In this document: positions 7,655 through 15,417 of the stretch, piece by piece
Position numbering within the stretch: the first letter of the stretch is position 1
Layout of the letters: every line of letters begins with the position of its first letter
DNA from: Amycolatopsis pittospori
Lineage (GTDB): Bacteria; Actinomycetota; Actinomycetes; Mycobacteriales; Pseudonocardiaceae
Direction of reading: 5' to 3'
NCBI RefSeq assembly: GCF_013870525.1
Contig: NZ_JACBXD010000057.1
Coordinates: 1 to 51,011, forward strand
DNA: 51,011 nt
The notes under the pieces: generated by a model
Seen by the model: the letters and a program-made list of their open reading frames with translations, nothing else
What the model was told of the DNA's origin: nothing
Database searches by the model: none
Position numbers and translations under genes: made by a program

Positions 7655-8784
7655 CAGCTGTACCCCGAAAGGCACGGCGGGATCCCGTTGAGGAAGTGGT
7701 CGCCGACCTCGCGTGCCTTGTAGCTCACGGGATCGTGCAGGGTCAGCGTGCGGGCGTTGCGCCAGAAGCGGTCGAAGCCGTACTTGGTCGCCGTGGCCCG
7801 AGCGCCGGTGAACTCGAAGACCTTGCTCGTGGTCTCGACGGCCGCCCGGCTCGCGACGATCTTCGCCGACGAAATGGCGATCGCCGCTTCGGCACGTTCG
7901 GCCGGGGCGAGGTCGAAACCGCGCTCGTCCGCCTCGCCGAGCGCGGCAACCGCCGCGTCGACGGCGAATCCGGCCGCTCGCGCCGTCGCGACCAGCTCAC
8001 CGTATCCGGCCAGGATGTACGGATCCTGCGTCGCTTTGTCTACATCGGACAGTGTCCAGGCCCGCGCGGTCTCCCGCGTGTAGACCGCCGCGGCGTCGAG
8101 GGCGCCGGACGCGAGGCCGACGTAGACCTGCGCCAGCATGAGCTGAAACCCGATCGCCGCCAGGGAGATCCGGGGCACCTTCGGGTCCGCTTGATCCTCC
8201 GGCTGGACGCCGAGGACGTCGTCGTGCGCGATCCGGACGGCCTCGAACCGCACCGCGCCGCTCGCGGTCAGCCGCTGGCCGATGTTGTCCCAGTCACCGG
8301 GGAAGGTGATCCCGTCGGCTCGCGCGTCGACGACGAAGGTGAGCTTGTCGCCGTTGTCGGTCCTCGTCGCGCTGACCACCAGGCGATCGGCGACCGCCGC
8401 TCCGGTGGCGAAGGTCTTGGTGCCTTCGACGGTGAACCCGCCGTCCACCGGGGTCAGCAGCAGGGCGGCGTCGAGCGGATTGCTCACGCCCGCCCAGAAC
8501 CAGCCCGGTTCACTCGCCGCTCGCGGCCCGAACAGCCCGGTACGCCACAGCTGTAGGTAGTGGTAGCCGAGCAGGTGCCCGACCGACGCGTCCGCGGCGG
8601 AGACGATCCGGGTGGCCTGGTTCGCGGCAGCCCAGCCCGCCGTGTCGAGCAGGGACAGCAGGCCGGATTCGCGCAGCAGACCGACCTCGGCGACCGGGAG
8701 ACGTCCGGCGAGATCCCGCTCGGCCGCGTCAGCCGTCAGAGTGTTCGCCAGCTCGATCGCCGCTTTGCGCCACACTTCGGTCAT
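7654..8784 (-). CDS. DszC/SfnC-like flavin-dependent monooxygenase (acyl-CoA dehydrogenase fold)
   Basis: Protein of 376 residues with the acyl-CoA dehydrogenase fold: an N-terminal helical domain, a beta-domain (GFTVEGTKTFATGAAVADRLVV) and a C-terminal four-helix domain. The C-terminal run FWRNARTLTLHDPVSYKAREVG is characteristic of the DszC/SfnC group, which uses FMNH2 and O2 to oxygenate sulfur compounds, rather than of true acyl-CoA dehydrogenases, which carry a catalytic Glu. No flavin reductase is encoded nearby. It overlaps the phosphorylase (ATGA, 8781-8784) and mtnA (TGATG), so it is made with the methionine-salvage enzymes. An S-oxygenase or C-S cleaving role on a methylthio compound is inference; the substrate is unknown. 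Confidence 0.82.
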   Translation of the reverse strand: MTEVWRKAAIELANTLTADAAERDLAGRLPVAEVGLLRESGLLSLLDTAGWAAANQATRIVSAADASVGHLLGYHYLQLWRTGLFGPRAASEPGWFWAGVSNPLDAALLLTPVDGGFTVEGTKTFATGAAVADRLVVSATRTDNGDKLTFVVDARADGITFPGDWDNIGQRLTASGAVRFEAVRIAHDDVLGVQPEDQADPKVPRISLAAIGFQLMLAQVYVGLASGALDAAAVYTRETARAWTLSDVDKATQDPYILAGYGELVATARAAGFAVDAAVAALGEADERGFDLAPAERAEAAIAISSAKIVASRAAVETTSKVFEFTGARATATKYGFDRFWRNARTLTLHDPVSYKAREVGDHFLNGIPPCLSGYS

Positions 8785-9509
8785 TCCGCCCCTTCCGACT
8801 CCACCAGCGCGTCCAGCGCCACCCGGGTCGCCCTCGCCACCCCGGCGGCCACGACTTCGCGATGCGGGTCGTAGGCCGACGGATCGGGGTGCTCGGGCCG
8901 CGCGTCGCCGTCGATCACGAGCACACCACCGGCCCGCAGACCGCGCAATGCCGCGAACACCAGCAGCGTGGAGAGTTCCATCTCAATGGCGATCACCCGT
9001 GCGGCCAGGTAGTCGGCCATCGGGAGGGTGAGCACCAGCGGGCTGAACGCGGCCCGTGTCCACACCACGCCCCGGTGCGCTTCGGGAGCCGCGCGGCTCA
9101 GCGCCACGACGGCCTCCGGGGTGGCGAACGCCGGGTATTCGGGGTAGATCAGCTGCTGGGTGACACCGTCATCCCGGACCGCGGCCTCGGCGATGACGAG
9201 GTCGCCGTCGGTGATCCCGTCGGCCAGCGAGCCGGCGGTGCCGAGCCGGAGGAAGGTGCGGACGCCCGCTTCGGCCAGCTCGCCGAACTGGCACAGCGCG
9301 CCGGGACCGCCGACGCCGTGCGAGGACACGACGACCGGGACGCCCTTCCAGGTGCCGGTGTAGCTGCGGTACTCGCGGTTCTGCCCGACGAGGACGGAAT
9401 CCTCCAGCGACTCGGCGACCGCGGTCGCGCGGTCCGGGTCGCCCACGACGAGGGCACGCGGCGGCAGTCCGTGCCGGGGGATCTTGGTGATGGGCAGGAC
9501 GTCGCTCAC
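8781..9509 (-). CDS. PNP/UDP-family nucleoside phosphorylase, probable MTA phosphorylase
   Basis: Nucleoside phosphorylase of the hexameric PNP/uridine phosphorylase family, 242 residues. Visible are the phosphate loop VVGDPDRA near the N-terminus, the GVGGPGA and LRLGTAGSL segments of the base/phosphate site, and the ribose-contact signature AIEMELS (usually EMEA). In this operon it would split imported 5'-methylthioadenosine into adenine and methylthioribose-1-phosphate, feeding MtnA and replacing MtnN plus MtnK. Substrate is inferred from context; uridine or other purine nucleosides are alternatives. The GTG at 9509 overlaps the permease stop (GTGA). Confidence 0.85.
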   Translation of the reverse strand: MSDVLPITKIPRHGLPPRALVVGDPDRATAVAESLEDSVLVGQNREYRSYTGTWKGVPVVVSSHGVGGPGALCQFGELAEAGVRTFLRLGTAGSLADGITDGDLVIAEAAVRDDGVTQQLIYPEYPAFATPEAVVALSRAAPEAHRGVVWTRAAFSPLVLTLPMADYLAARVIAIEMELSTLLVFAALRGLRAGGVLVIDGDARPEHPDPSAYDPHREVVAAGVARATRVALDALVESEGAE

Positions 9510-10363
9510 GCGGGCTGTCCCTTCTTGCGTTTGAAATTGGACAGGAACAAGGCCACGAGCGTGACGACGTAAGGCGCGGCGTCGGTGGCCTGCTGCGGGA
9601 GGCCGATGCCCTGGAGCCGGAAGCCGAACGCTTCCGCGAGGCCGAACAGCAGCGCCGCGAGGAGCACCCCGAGCGGATGCGCGCGGCCGAGCATGACCGC
9701 CACGACGGCGATCCAGCCACGTCCGGCGGTCATGTTCTCGGCGAACAACGTCACCGAGCCGAGCGCCAGTTGCGCCCCACCGAGACCGCACAGCGCTCCC
9801 CCGGCGAGGATCACTCCGTAGCGGTACTTGGTCACGTCGACACCGAGACTGGACGCGGCCTCCGGTCGTTCGCCGACGCCGCGCAGCCGTAGTCCCCACG
9901 GGTGGCGGTAGAGCAGCACGGCGAGCGCGGGCACGGCCAGCCAGGACAGGTAGACCAGCGGCGACTGGCCAGGAATCGGGCCGAACTGTCCCAGGCCCTG
10001 GAGGGTGGGGTCGCTGAACGAGCCCTCGGTGCCGAAGACCGTACGGATGAGGAAGCTGGTCAGCCCGACCGCGAGCAGATTGCTCGCGACGCCCAGCACG
10101 ATCGGGTCGCCGTCGAAGGTGATCGAGCCGATCGCGAGGATCAGCGAATACGCCGTCGCCGCGAGCACCGCCACGACGACGCCGATCCAGGCACTGCCGG
10201 TGTACCAGCTGCCCGCGACGGCGCCGAAGCAGCCGACCAGGAGCGAGCCTTCGAGGGAGATGTTGAAGACCCCGGCCCGCTGGCAGAGCGCGCCCGCGAG
10301 TGCGGCGAACAGGATGGGCGTCAGCGCGGTGAGCGCCGAGGAGAACAGGCTCGCGTCGATCAT
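9506..10363 (-). CDS. Nucleoside ABC transporter permease (second subunit)
   Basis: Integral membrane protein of 285 residues with about eight to nine hydrophobic helices, of the BPD_transp_2 family (like YufQ/NupC of BMP-type nucleoside importers). Typical markers are ALAGALCQRAGVFNISLEGSLLVG near the N-terminus and the coupling-helix region LRLRGVGERPEAASSLGVDV. It overlaps the first permease by ATGA (10360-10363) and the phosphorylase by GTGA. It should pair with the 10360-11364 protein in the membrane. Confidence 0.9.
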   Translation of the reverse strand: MIDASLFSSALTALTPILFAALAGALCQRAGVFNISLEGSLLVGCFGAVAGSWYTGSAWIGVVVAVLAATAYSLILAIGSITFDGDPIVLGVASNLLAVGLTSFLIRTVFGTEGSFSDPTLQGLGQFGPIPGQSPLVYLSWLAVPALAVLLYRHPWGLRLRGVGERPEAASSLGVDVTKYRYGVILAGGALCGLGGAQLALGSVTLFAENMTAGRGWIAVVAVMLGRAHPLGVLLAALLFGLAEAFGFRLQGIGLPQQATDAAPYVVTLVALFLSNFKRKKGQPA

Positions 10364-11364
10364 GCCCGCCTCGCCTTCCGCTTGAAGACCCCCGAGGTGG
10401 CCGCCAGGAAGATGATCAGCACCGCCTGCAGGACCGCGGTCAGTTCCCGCGGGACCTGGGTGGCGCGTTCCATCGCGAACCCGCCGCTGGTCAGCGCCGC
10501 GAAGAAGACCGCCGCGAGCAGCGTCCCGAGCGGGCTCGCCCCGGCGAGCAGCGCCGCGAGCAGGCCGATCCAGGTGTACTGCGGCGTGATCAGCGCGCCG
10601 TCGATGAACCGGTACGGGAAGCCGAGGACGGCGATCGCGCCGACCAGTCCGGCCGTCCCGCCCGAGAGGGCCAGCAGCCGCACCGTGAGCTTCGGCCGGT
10701 CGATGCCGGCGTAGGTGGCGAATCGTGGCGCCCAGCCGGTCACCTTGGTCTCGAACCCGGCGGGGGTGCGGGCGTCGATCACGGCGTAGACCGCGATCAC
10801 CGCCACCACCAGGAAGATCCCGGTCGTCACGCCGTCCAGTTCGGGCAGTCGCGTGCCTTCGGGCAGTTGCGGGCTCTGCGGCAGGCTGGAACCGGCGTCC
10901 TTCAAGGGGAACCGCACCAGGTATCCGGCAAGTGACATCGCGGGGTAGCTCAGCAGCAACGTGCTGATCAGCAACGGAACGCCGAAGCGGTTCTCGCAGA
11001 CCGCGGCCAGCGCGGCATACGCGGCTCCGGCGACGACACCCGCGAGCAACGCGAGGACGACCTTGACCGGCCCCGGGCCGGGGACGTACAGCCCGACGGC
11101 GAGCGCGCTGATCGCGCCGAGCACCAGTTGTCCCTCACCGCCGAGGTTCACCATGCCCGCGCGCAGCGGGATCGCGAGCGCGGTGGCCATCCCGGCGACG
11201 GGGACGGCGTAGGCGAGGGTGTCGCCGATGCCGTCCGGGCCGAACGCGCCCGAGACGATCGCACCGTACGCGGCCAGCGGGTCGGTTCCGGTGGCCAGCA
11301 ACAAGATCGCGCCGAGTAGCAGCGCCGCGGCGACCGGGACGGCGACGAGGCGGACGCGGGTCAT
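10360..11364 (-). CDS. Nucleoside ABC transporter permease (first subunit)
   Basis: Integral membrane protein of 334 residues with multiple helices, BPD_transp_2 family (like YufP/NupB). The segment LRAGMVNLGGEGQLVLGA is the family signature, and VTGWAPRFATYAGIDRPKLTV resembles the coupling region. ATGA overlaps link it to the ATPase upstream (11361-11364) and the second permease downstream. The two unequal permeases, 334 and 285 residues, are normal for nucleoside/BMP importers. Confidence 0.9.
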   Translation of the reverse strand: MTRVRLVAVPVAAALLLGAILLLATGTDPLAAYGAIVSGAFGPDGIGDTLAYAVPVAGMATALAIPLRAGMVNLGGEGQLVLGAISALAVGLYVPGPGPVKVVLALLAGVVAGAAYAALAAVCENRFGVPLLISTLLLSYPAMSLAGYLVRFPLKDAGSSLPQSPQLPEGTRLPELDGVTTGIFLVVAVIAVYAVIDARTPAGFETKVTGWAPRFATYAGIDRPKLTVRLLALSGGTAGLVGAIAVLGFPYRFIDGALITPQYTWIGLLAALLAGASPLGTLLAAVFFAALTSGGFAMERATQVPRELTAVLQAVLIIFLAATSGVFKRKARRA

Positions 11365-12878
11365 CCGGCACCTCCGGCCATCGCCAGGCCGACCGTGTGC
11401 CGATCGGCTTCGTCCTTGGTGAACTCCGCGACGATCCGGCCTTCGAACAGCACCAGCACGCGATCCGACAACGCGAGGACCTCGCTGAGTTCGGCGGAGA
11501 TCAGCAGGACCGCGTGTCCGGCGTCGCGATGGGCGACCAGCCGCGCGTGGATGTTCTCGATCGCGCCGACGTCGACTCCGCGGGTGGGCTGCTCGACCAG
11601 CAGGAACGGGGCGTCGTGGGTGAGCTCGCGGCCGAAGATCGCCTTCTGCTGGTTACCACCGGACAGCGTGCCCATCGCGGCGGCGGGACCTGCCCCTCGG
11701 ACGTCGTAATCCTGGATGATCGCCGACGCGTGGTCGTCGATCGCCTTACGCCGCAGGAATCCCTTGCGCACCAACGGCTGCTTGCGGTGGAAACCGACAG
11801 CCAGGTTCTCCCGGAGGCTCGCCGTGGGCGCCGAACCGACCTCGGCACGGTCTTCCGGGACATGCGCGAGCCCGGCGTCTCGTCGCGCGCGAACCGACAG
11901 CCCGTCGAGGCTCTGTCCCTTGAGGACGATATCGCCGTCCGTTTTCAGGAGACCGGTGATCGCGCCGGAAAGCTCGGCCTGGCCGTTGCCCGCGACCCCG
12001 GCGATGCCGACGATCTCCCCCGCGCGCACGGTCAAGGACACGTTGTCCAGCAAGGGTTTCCCTTCCACACCAGGCACGGTCAAGGCGCGGGCTTCGAGGA
12101 CGGCGTCGCCGGGCGTCCCGGCCGGATGGATCCGGCCGAGGTCGATCTCACGTCCGGTCATCGCCGTGGCGAGCCCGGCGGCGGTCTGCTCCGCCGTGCG
12201 CCCGCGAGCACTGACGCGACCATCACGCAGCACCGTCACGTGGTCGCTGACGGCGAGGACTTCCTGGAGTTTGTGCGAGACCAGCAGGATCGTGCGGCCT
12301 TCCCCGGCGAGCGTGCGCAAGACGCCGAACAGCCGCTCGGTCTCGGGCGGGGTCAGCACGGCGGTGGGTTCGTCGAGAATGAGGACATCGGCCTCGCGGT
12401 ACAGGAGTTTGAGGATCTCGACGCGTTGCCGGAGCCCGACGGGCAGGTCGCGGACGCGGTCGCCGGGACGCAGGCGCAGTTCGTGCCGTTCGATCAGCTC
12501 GGTGACGCGGGCGGTCGCCGCCTTGCGATCGAGCAGGCCGCGCCGGGTCGGCTCACTGCCGAACACGACGTTCTCGGTGACGGTGAGTTCGCCGAACAGC
12601 GCGAACCCCTGCTGCACCATGCCGACACCGGCGTCGATGGCCCGCGCGGGCGAACCGAAGGAGACTTCCTCGCCGTGCAAGGAGATCGTGCCCTCGTCGG
12701 GGCGGTGCAGGCCGTACAGCACGGACATCAGCGTCGACTTGCCCGCGCCGTTCTCACCCATCAACGCGTGGATCTCGCCCGCGCCGACGTCGAGGTCCAC
12801 GTGGTCGTTCGCGAGCACTCCGGGGAACCGCTTGACGATCCCCCGGAGTGAGACGGCGTCAGGATTCGGCGGGGTCAT
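11361..12878 (-). CDS. Nucleoside ABC transporter ATPase, two ABC domains
   Basis: Cytoplasmic ATPase of 505 residues with two ABC domains in tandem, as in YufO/NupA and sugar importers. Domain 1 has Walker A GENGAGKST and Walker B ILDEPTAVLTPPE. Domain 2 has the degenerate P-loop GVAGNGQAEL that is normal in this family, and the signature LSGGNQQK followed by FLLVEQPTRGVDVG. The ATG overlaps the end of the lipoprotein gene by 20 bases, so translation is coupled. Confidence 0.93.
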   Translation of the reverse strand: MTPPNPDAVSLRGIVKRFPGVLANDHVDLDVGAGEIHALMGENGAGKSTLMSVLYGLHRPDEGTISLHGEEVSFGSPARAIDAGVGMVQQGFALFGELTVTENVVFGSEPTRRGLLDRKAATARVTELIERHELRLRPGDRVRDLPVGLRQRVEILKLLYREADVLILDEPTAVLTPPETERLFGVLRTLAGEGRTILLVSHKLQEVLAVSDHVTVLRDGRVSARGRTAEQTAAGLATAMTGREIDLGRIHPAGTPGDAVLEARALTVPGVEGKPLLDNVSLTVRAGEIVGIAGVAGNGQAELSGAITGLLKTDGDIVLKGQSLDGLSVRARRDAGLAHVPEDRAEVGSAPTASLRENLAVGFHRKQPLVRKGFLRRKAIDDHASAIIQDYDVRGAGPAAAMGTLSGGNQQKAIFGRELTHDAPFLLVEQPTRGVDVGAIENIHARLVAHRDAGHAVLLISAELSEVLALSDRVLVLFEGRIVAEFTKDEADRHTVGLAMAGGAG

Positions 12879-13896
12879 CGACGACGATCGCGCCCGAGAT
12901 GATCTGGTCCCGCAGTTCGCCGACCTTCGCCAGCACGTCGGGATGCTTCGCGACGACGCACTGCGATGTCGACGCGTCCGGTTCCAGCCCGGTCAGGGAG
13001 ATGCCCTTTTCCTTGACGCCGTAGGACTTCGTCTCGCCGGCCTTGCCGCCGAGGATCGCCTCGACCCCGTCGCCGATGACTACGTTGGTGCGTTTGATGA
13101 CGTTGTCCACGACCTGGCCCGGGCTGGCCGGGCACTGGTTGGCGTCGACGCCGAACGCGAAGAACCCGCCCTGCTTGGCCGCTTCGAAGACGCCGAGGTT
13201 GCCCGCCGCGGAGGCCGCGCCCATGACGTGGTCGACACCCTGGCCGGCGAGCGTGGCGGCCAGCGCCTTCGCGCGGGCCGGGTCGTTGAACGGGTTCGCG
13301 CCGCCGATGAACAGCGGGGCGAGCGTGGTGCCGGGCTTGGCCTTCTCCGCACCCTGTCCGAACGGGATCGAGTACCGGTGGAACTGGGGCGCGTCGAGCA
13401 CGACGACCGCGCCGACCTTGCCGGACCTGCTCAGCAACCCGGCTTCGGCGCCGGCGAGGTAGGTGCCCTCGTGCTCGCGGAACACCGCGCAGGTGACGTT
13501 CGGGAACGGCTTGGTGGTGCAGGAGTCCACGAACAGGAACTTCTGCTCGGGATTGCGCTCGGCCTCGGCCGCGATCGCGTCGGCGAAGTTGAAGCCGACG
13601 GCGACGATCACGGCGGGCTTCTCGCGCACCGCGGCGGCGAGGTTCTGCTGGATCGACGCCGGATCGGTGCTCTGGAACACCTTCTGCGTCCCGTTGTGCT
13701 TCTTGGCCGAGTCCTCGATGCCCTGGACCGCGAGCTTGAGGAAGTCGTTGACCCCGACCGGACTCGGCGTGATCAGGACCAGCGCGGGCCCGGCGGCGTT
13801 CTGGGCGGCCGGATCCTTGGCCGAGGCGTTGCACGCGGCGAGGAGCGCGACGGCGGAAACGGCCATGACGGCCCGCAGGAGGGTTCTCGGCGACAT
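12859..13896 (-). CDS. BMP-family nucleoside-binding lipoprotein
   Basis: Extracytoplasmic substrate-binding lipoprotein of 345 residues. The N-terminus is a lipoprotein signal (positive SPRTLLR, hydrophobic stretch, lipobox LLAAC with C22 acylated). The mature part resembles the BMP/Med family: ALVLITPSPVGVNDFLKLAVQGIEDSAKK, AVIVAVGFNFADAIAAEAERNPEQKFLFVDS, and FAFGVDANQCPASPGQVVDNVIKRTNVVIGDGVEAI. BMP proteins bind purine nucleosides or their derivatives. It is the first gene of the operon. An open frame extends upstream to 14109 through a hairpin, but the lipoprotein signal fixes the start at 13896. Methylthioadenosine as ligand is inference from the downstream genes. Confidence 0.92.
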   Translation of the reverse strand: MSPRTLLRAVMAVSAVALLAACNASAKDPAAQNAAGPALVLITPSPVGVNDFLKLAVQGIEDSAKKHNGTQKVFQSTDPASIQQNLAAAVREKPAVIVAVGFNFADAIAAEAERNPEQKFLFVDSCTTKPFPNVTCAVFREHEGTYLAGAEAGLLSRSGKVGAVVVLDAPQFHRYSIPFGQGAEKAKPGTTLAPLFIGGANPFNDPARAKALAATLAGQGVDHVMGAASAAGNLGVFEAAKQGGFFAFGVDANQCPASPGQVVDNVIKRTNVVIGDGVEAILGGKAGETKSYGVKEKGISLTGLEPDASTSQCVVAKHPDVLAKVGELRDQIISGAIVVDDPAES

Positions 13897-13973
13897 GTCC
13901 CGGACCTTATGTCGGTCGTCCACGATATGGCACCGAGTCCCGCCCCTTGAGAAATGGCTGGCGGAAGCCAGAA

Positions 13974-14007
13974 CCGGTAAGGGCCACAGCGTCCAGGCAC
14001 CTACCGG
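13974..14007. promoter_or_regulatory. Inverted repeat in the leader/promoter of the nucleoside-mtn operon
   Basis: CCGGTA (13974-13979) and TACCGG (14002-14007) are perfect complements 22 bases apart, about 80-110 bases upstream of the first operon gene. The rest of 13897-14027 shows no clear -35/-10 pair and no match I can recognise to a SAM riboswitch. It could be an operator or a weak RNA stem; short repeats of this size also occur by chance. Confidence 0.25.
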
Positions 14008-14027
14008 CCGGCGGGTCGGGATCACAG

Positions 14028-14082
14028 GTCCGTGAAGGCCTCCTTCCCTACCTTGAGAGTAGGGAAGGAGGCCTTCACGGAC
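14028..14082. repeat. Perfect 24-bp inverted repeat, GTGAAGGCCTCC family
   Basis: Arms 14028-14051 and 14059-14082 pair perfectly with loop CTTGAGA. The outer 18 bases equal those of the hairpin at 4537-4591 and the inner six differ in both arms. It lies between the ALF-repeat gene end (14161, minus strand) and the promoter region of the transporter operon, in position to terminate the former. Both hairpins of this family bracket the ten-gene operon. Confidence 0.85.
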
Positions 14083-14160
14083 TTCGAAACGCCACCTTGC
14101 CCCGGCCACGACGCGGTGACGTATAGGCCGTTATACGTCAGGCGTTGCGGGGTGAACCCG

Positions 14161-15261
14161 TCAGGGCTTGTCCGCGGCGGCGGCGGTGAAGATGTCCGTC
14201 TCCAGGAAGGTTCGCCACTGGGCGGGCGATCCGCTCTGCAGGGCACGGTAGGCCGCGGCCTGGACCTGGCTGCCGGACCTCGCCCTGTTCCGGATCTCCC
14301 GGATCAAGGCGTCTTCCTGGAGGTACTTGGCGTATCCGGCGTCGATACCGACGACGGCGGCGGCCCGCACCTTGATGGCGTTCACCTTGTCCTTCGCCGC
14401 GGCCTCGAAGATGCCGGTGTCGATGAAGGCCCGCCACTGTTCCGGCGTCCGGCTCAGGTACGCCTGGTACCACACCTCGGAGTCCTGAGGTGCGAGGCCG
14501 CCGGTCCAGATCTGCTCCACGAAGTACTCGTCCGTCAGGTACGCGGCCAGTGCCGGGTCCATGCCGACGACGGCGCCGGCCTTCACTCGCGCCTCGCGAA
14601 GCTTCTTTTCCGCGGCCTCCTTCTCCGCCGCCTCCTTCGCCGCGTCCAAGTCGCGCTGGTGCTCGACGAAGATGCCGCGAAGGATGAACTCCTTGTGCTC
14701 CACGGGCGTTCCGCTGTAAACGGTGCCCGCGGCGGCCTTGACGAACGAACCCTTGGCGGCCCGCTCCCACAGCGCGAAGACGAAGTTCTTGTCATCCTGG
14801 GCCAGCAGGATCGTGGTCAGCTCGAATCCGAGCAGTGTCGCGGCGGGCTGCCGCTCCCCACGCCGGACCTGGTAGACCGCTTCACGGTCCAGATCCCGCT
14901 GATGGGCCTCGTAGATCCAGGTGCTGAGGAACGACGAGGTCCTGCCGCTGTTGTAGGCGTCGAGCGCCTCGAACTGAACCTCCCGCGCGATATCGCCTTG
15001 CTGCTTCGCGGCCTGGTAGATCGCGTAGACGAAGTCGCGTTCACTGATCCGCAGCAGGTCCGGGGTGATCGTGAGCCCGACGACGGCGGCGGCGTTGGTG
15101 CGTAACTCTTCGGGCGTCTGCGCCGCGGAAGCCGAAGTCCCGGCCGGAGCAGCGGTCGCCACCGCCGGGGCGAGAACCCCGGTCATCACGGTCACCGCGG
15201 CAAGAACGGCGACGGAGGAGGACAACAGGTTGCGTACCTTGGAATTGACCATAGTCGTCAT
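14161..15261 (-). CDS. Secreted ALF-repeat protein
   Basis: Protein of about 366 residues with a Sec signal (hydrophobic VAVLAAVTVMTGVLAPAVA, then ATAAPAG) followed by helical repeats of about 60-70 residues. The repeats show AAVVGL/M/I at the start and a W/Y-rich centre (VWYQAYLSRTPEQWRAFIDTGIF; AAYRALQSGSPAQWRTFLETDIF), which is the ALF repeat pattern of secreted actinobacterial proteins. An internal Lys/Glu/Ala coiled segment (AAKEAAEKEAAEKKLREARVKA) separates repeats. No toxin domain is visible. Starts at 15261 or 15252 are both possible; the open frame reaches 15333, but the signal peptide argues for the later ATGs. Role unknown, probably cell-surface or extracellular. Confidence 0.78.
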   Translation of the reverse strand: MTTMVNSKVRNLLSSSVAVLAAVTVMTGVLAPAVATAAPAGTSASAAQTPEELRTNAAAVVGLTITPDLLRISERDFVYAIYQAAKQQGDIAREVQFEALDAYNSGRTSSFLSTWIYEAHQRDLDREAVYQVRRGERQPAATLLGFELTTILLAQDDKNFVFALWERAAKGSFVKAAAGTVYSGTPVEHKEFILRGIFVEHQRDLDAAKEAAEKEAAEKKLREARVKAGAVVGMDPALAAYLTDEYFVEQIWTGGLAPQDSEVWYQAYLSRTPEQWRAFIDTGIFEAAAKDKVNAIKVRAAAVVGIDAGYAKYLQEDALIREIRNRARSGSQVQAAAYRALQSGSPAQWRTFLETDIFTAAAADKP

Positions 15262-15417
15262 AGTTGAGGCTGTCAGTTTCGTGCTGCTCGCCGACGTGGT
15301 CGAGCACGAGGGACCCCCCACCCAGATCGACAACCCGGTGATCCCCCCGCCACCGGGGATATAGCCCCATGATCGACGAACGTTACCGATTTTCCCGGCG
15401 TTGCTCCGAACGCGAAA

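Noticed and set aside
13897..14160. SAM riboswitch upstream of the salvage operon
   Set aside because: I looked for SAM-I, SAM-II and SAM-IV core patterns on the minus strand and saw none.
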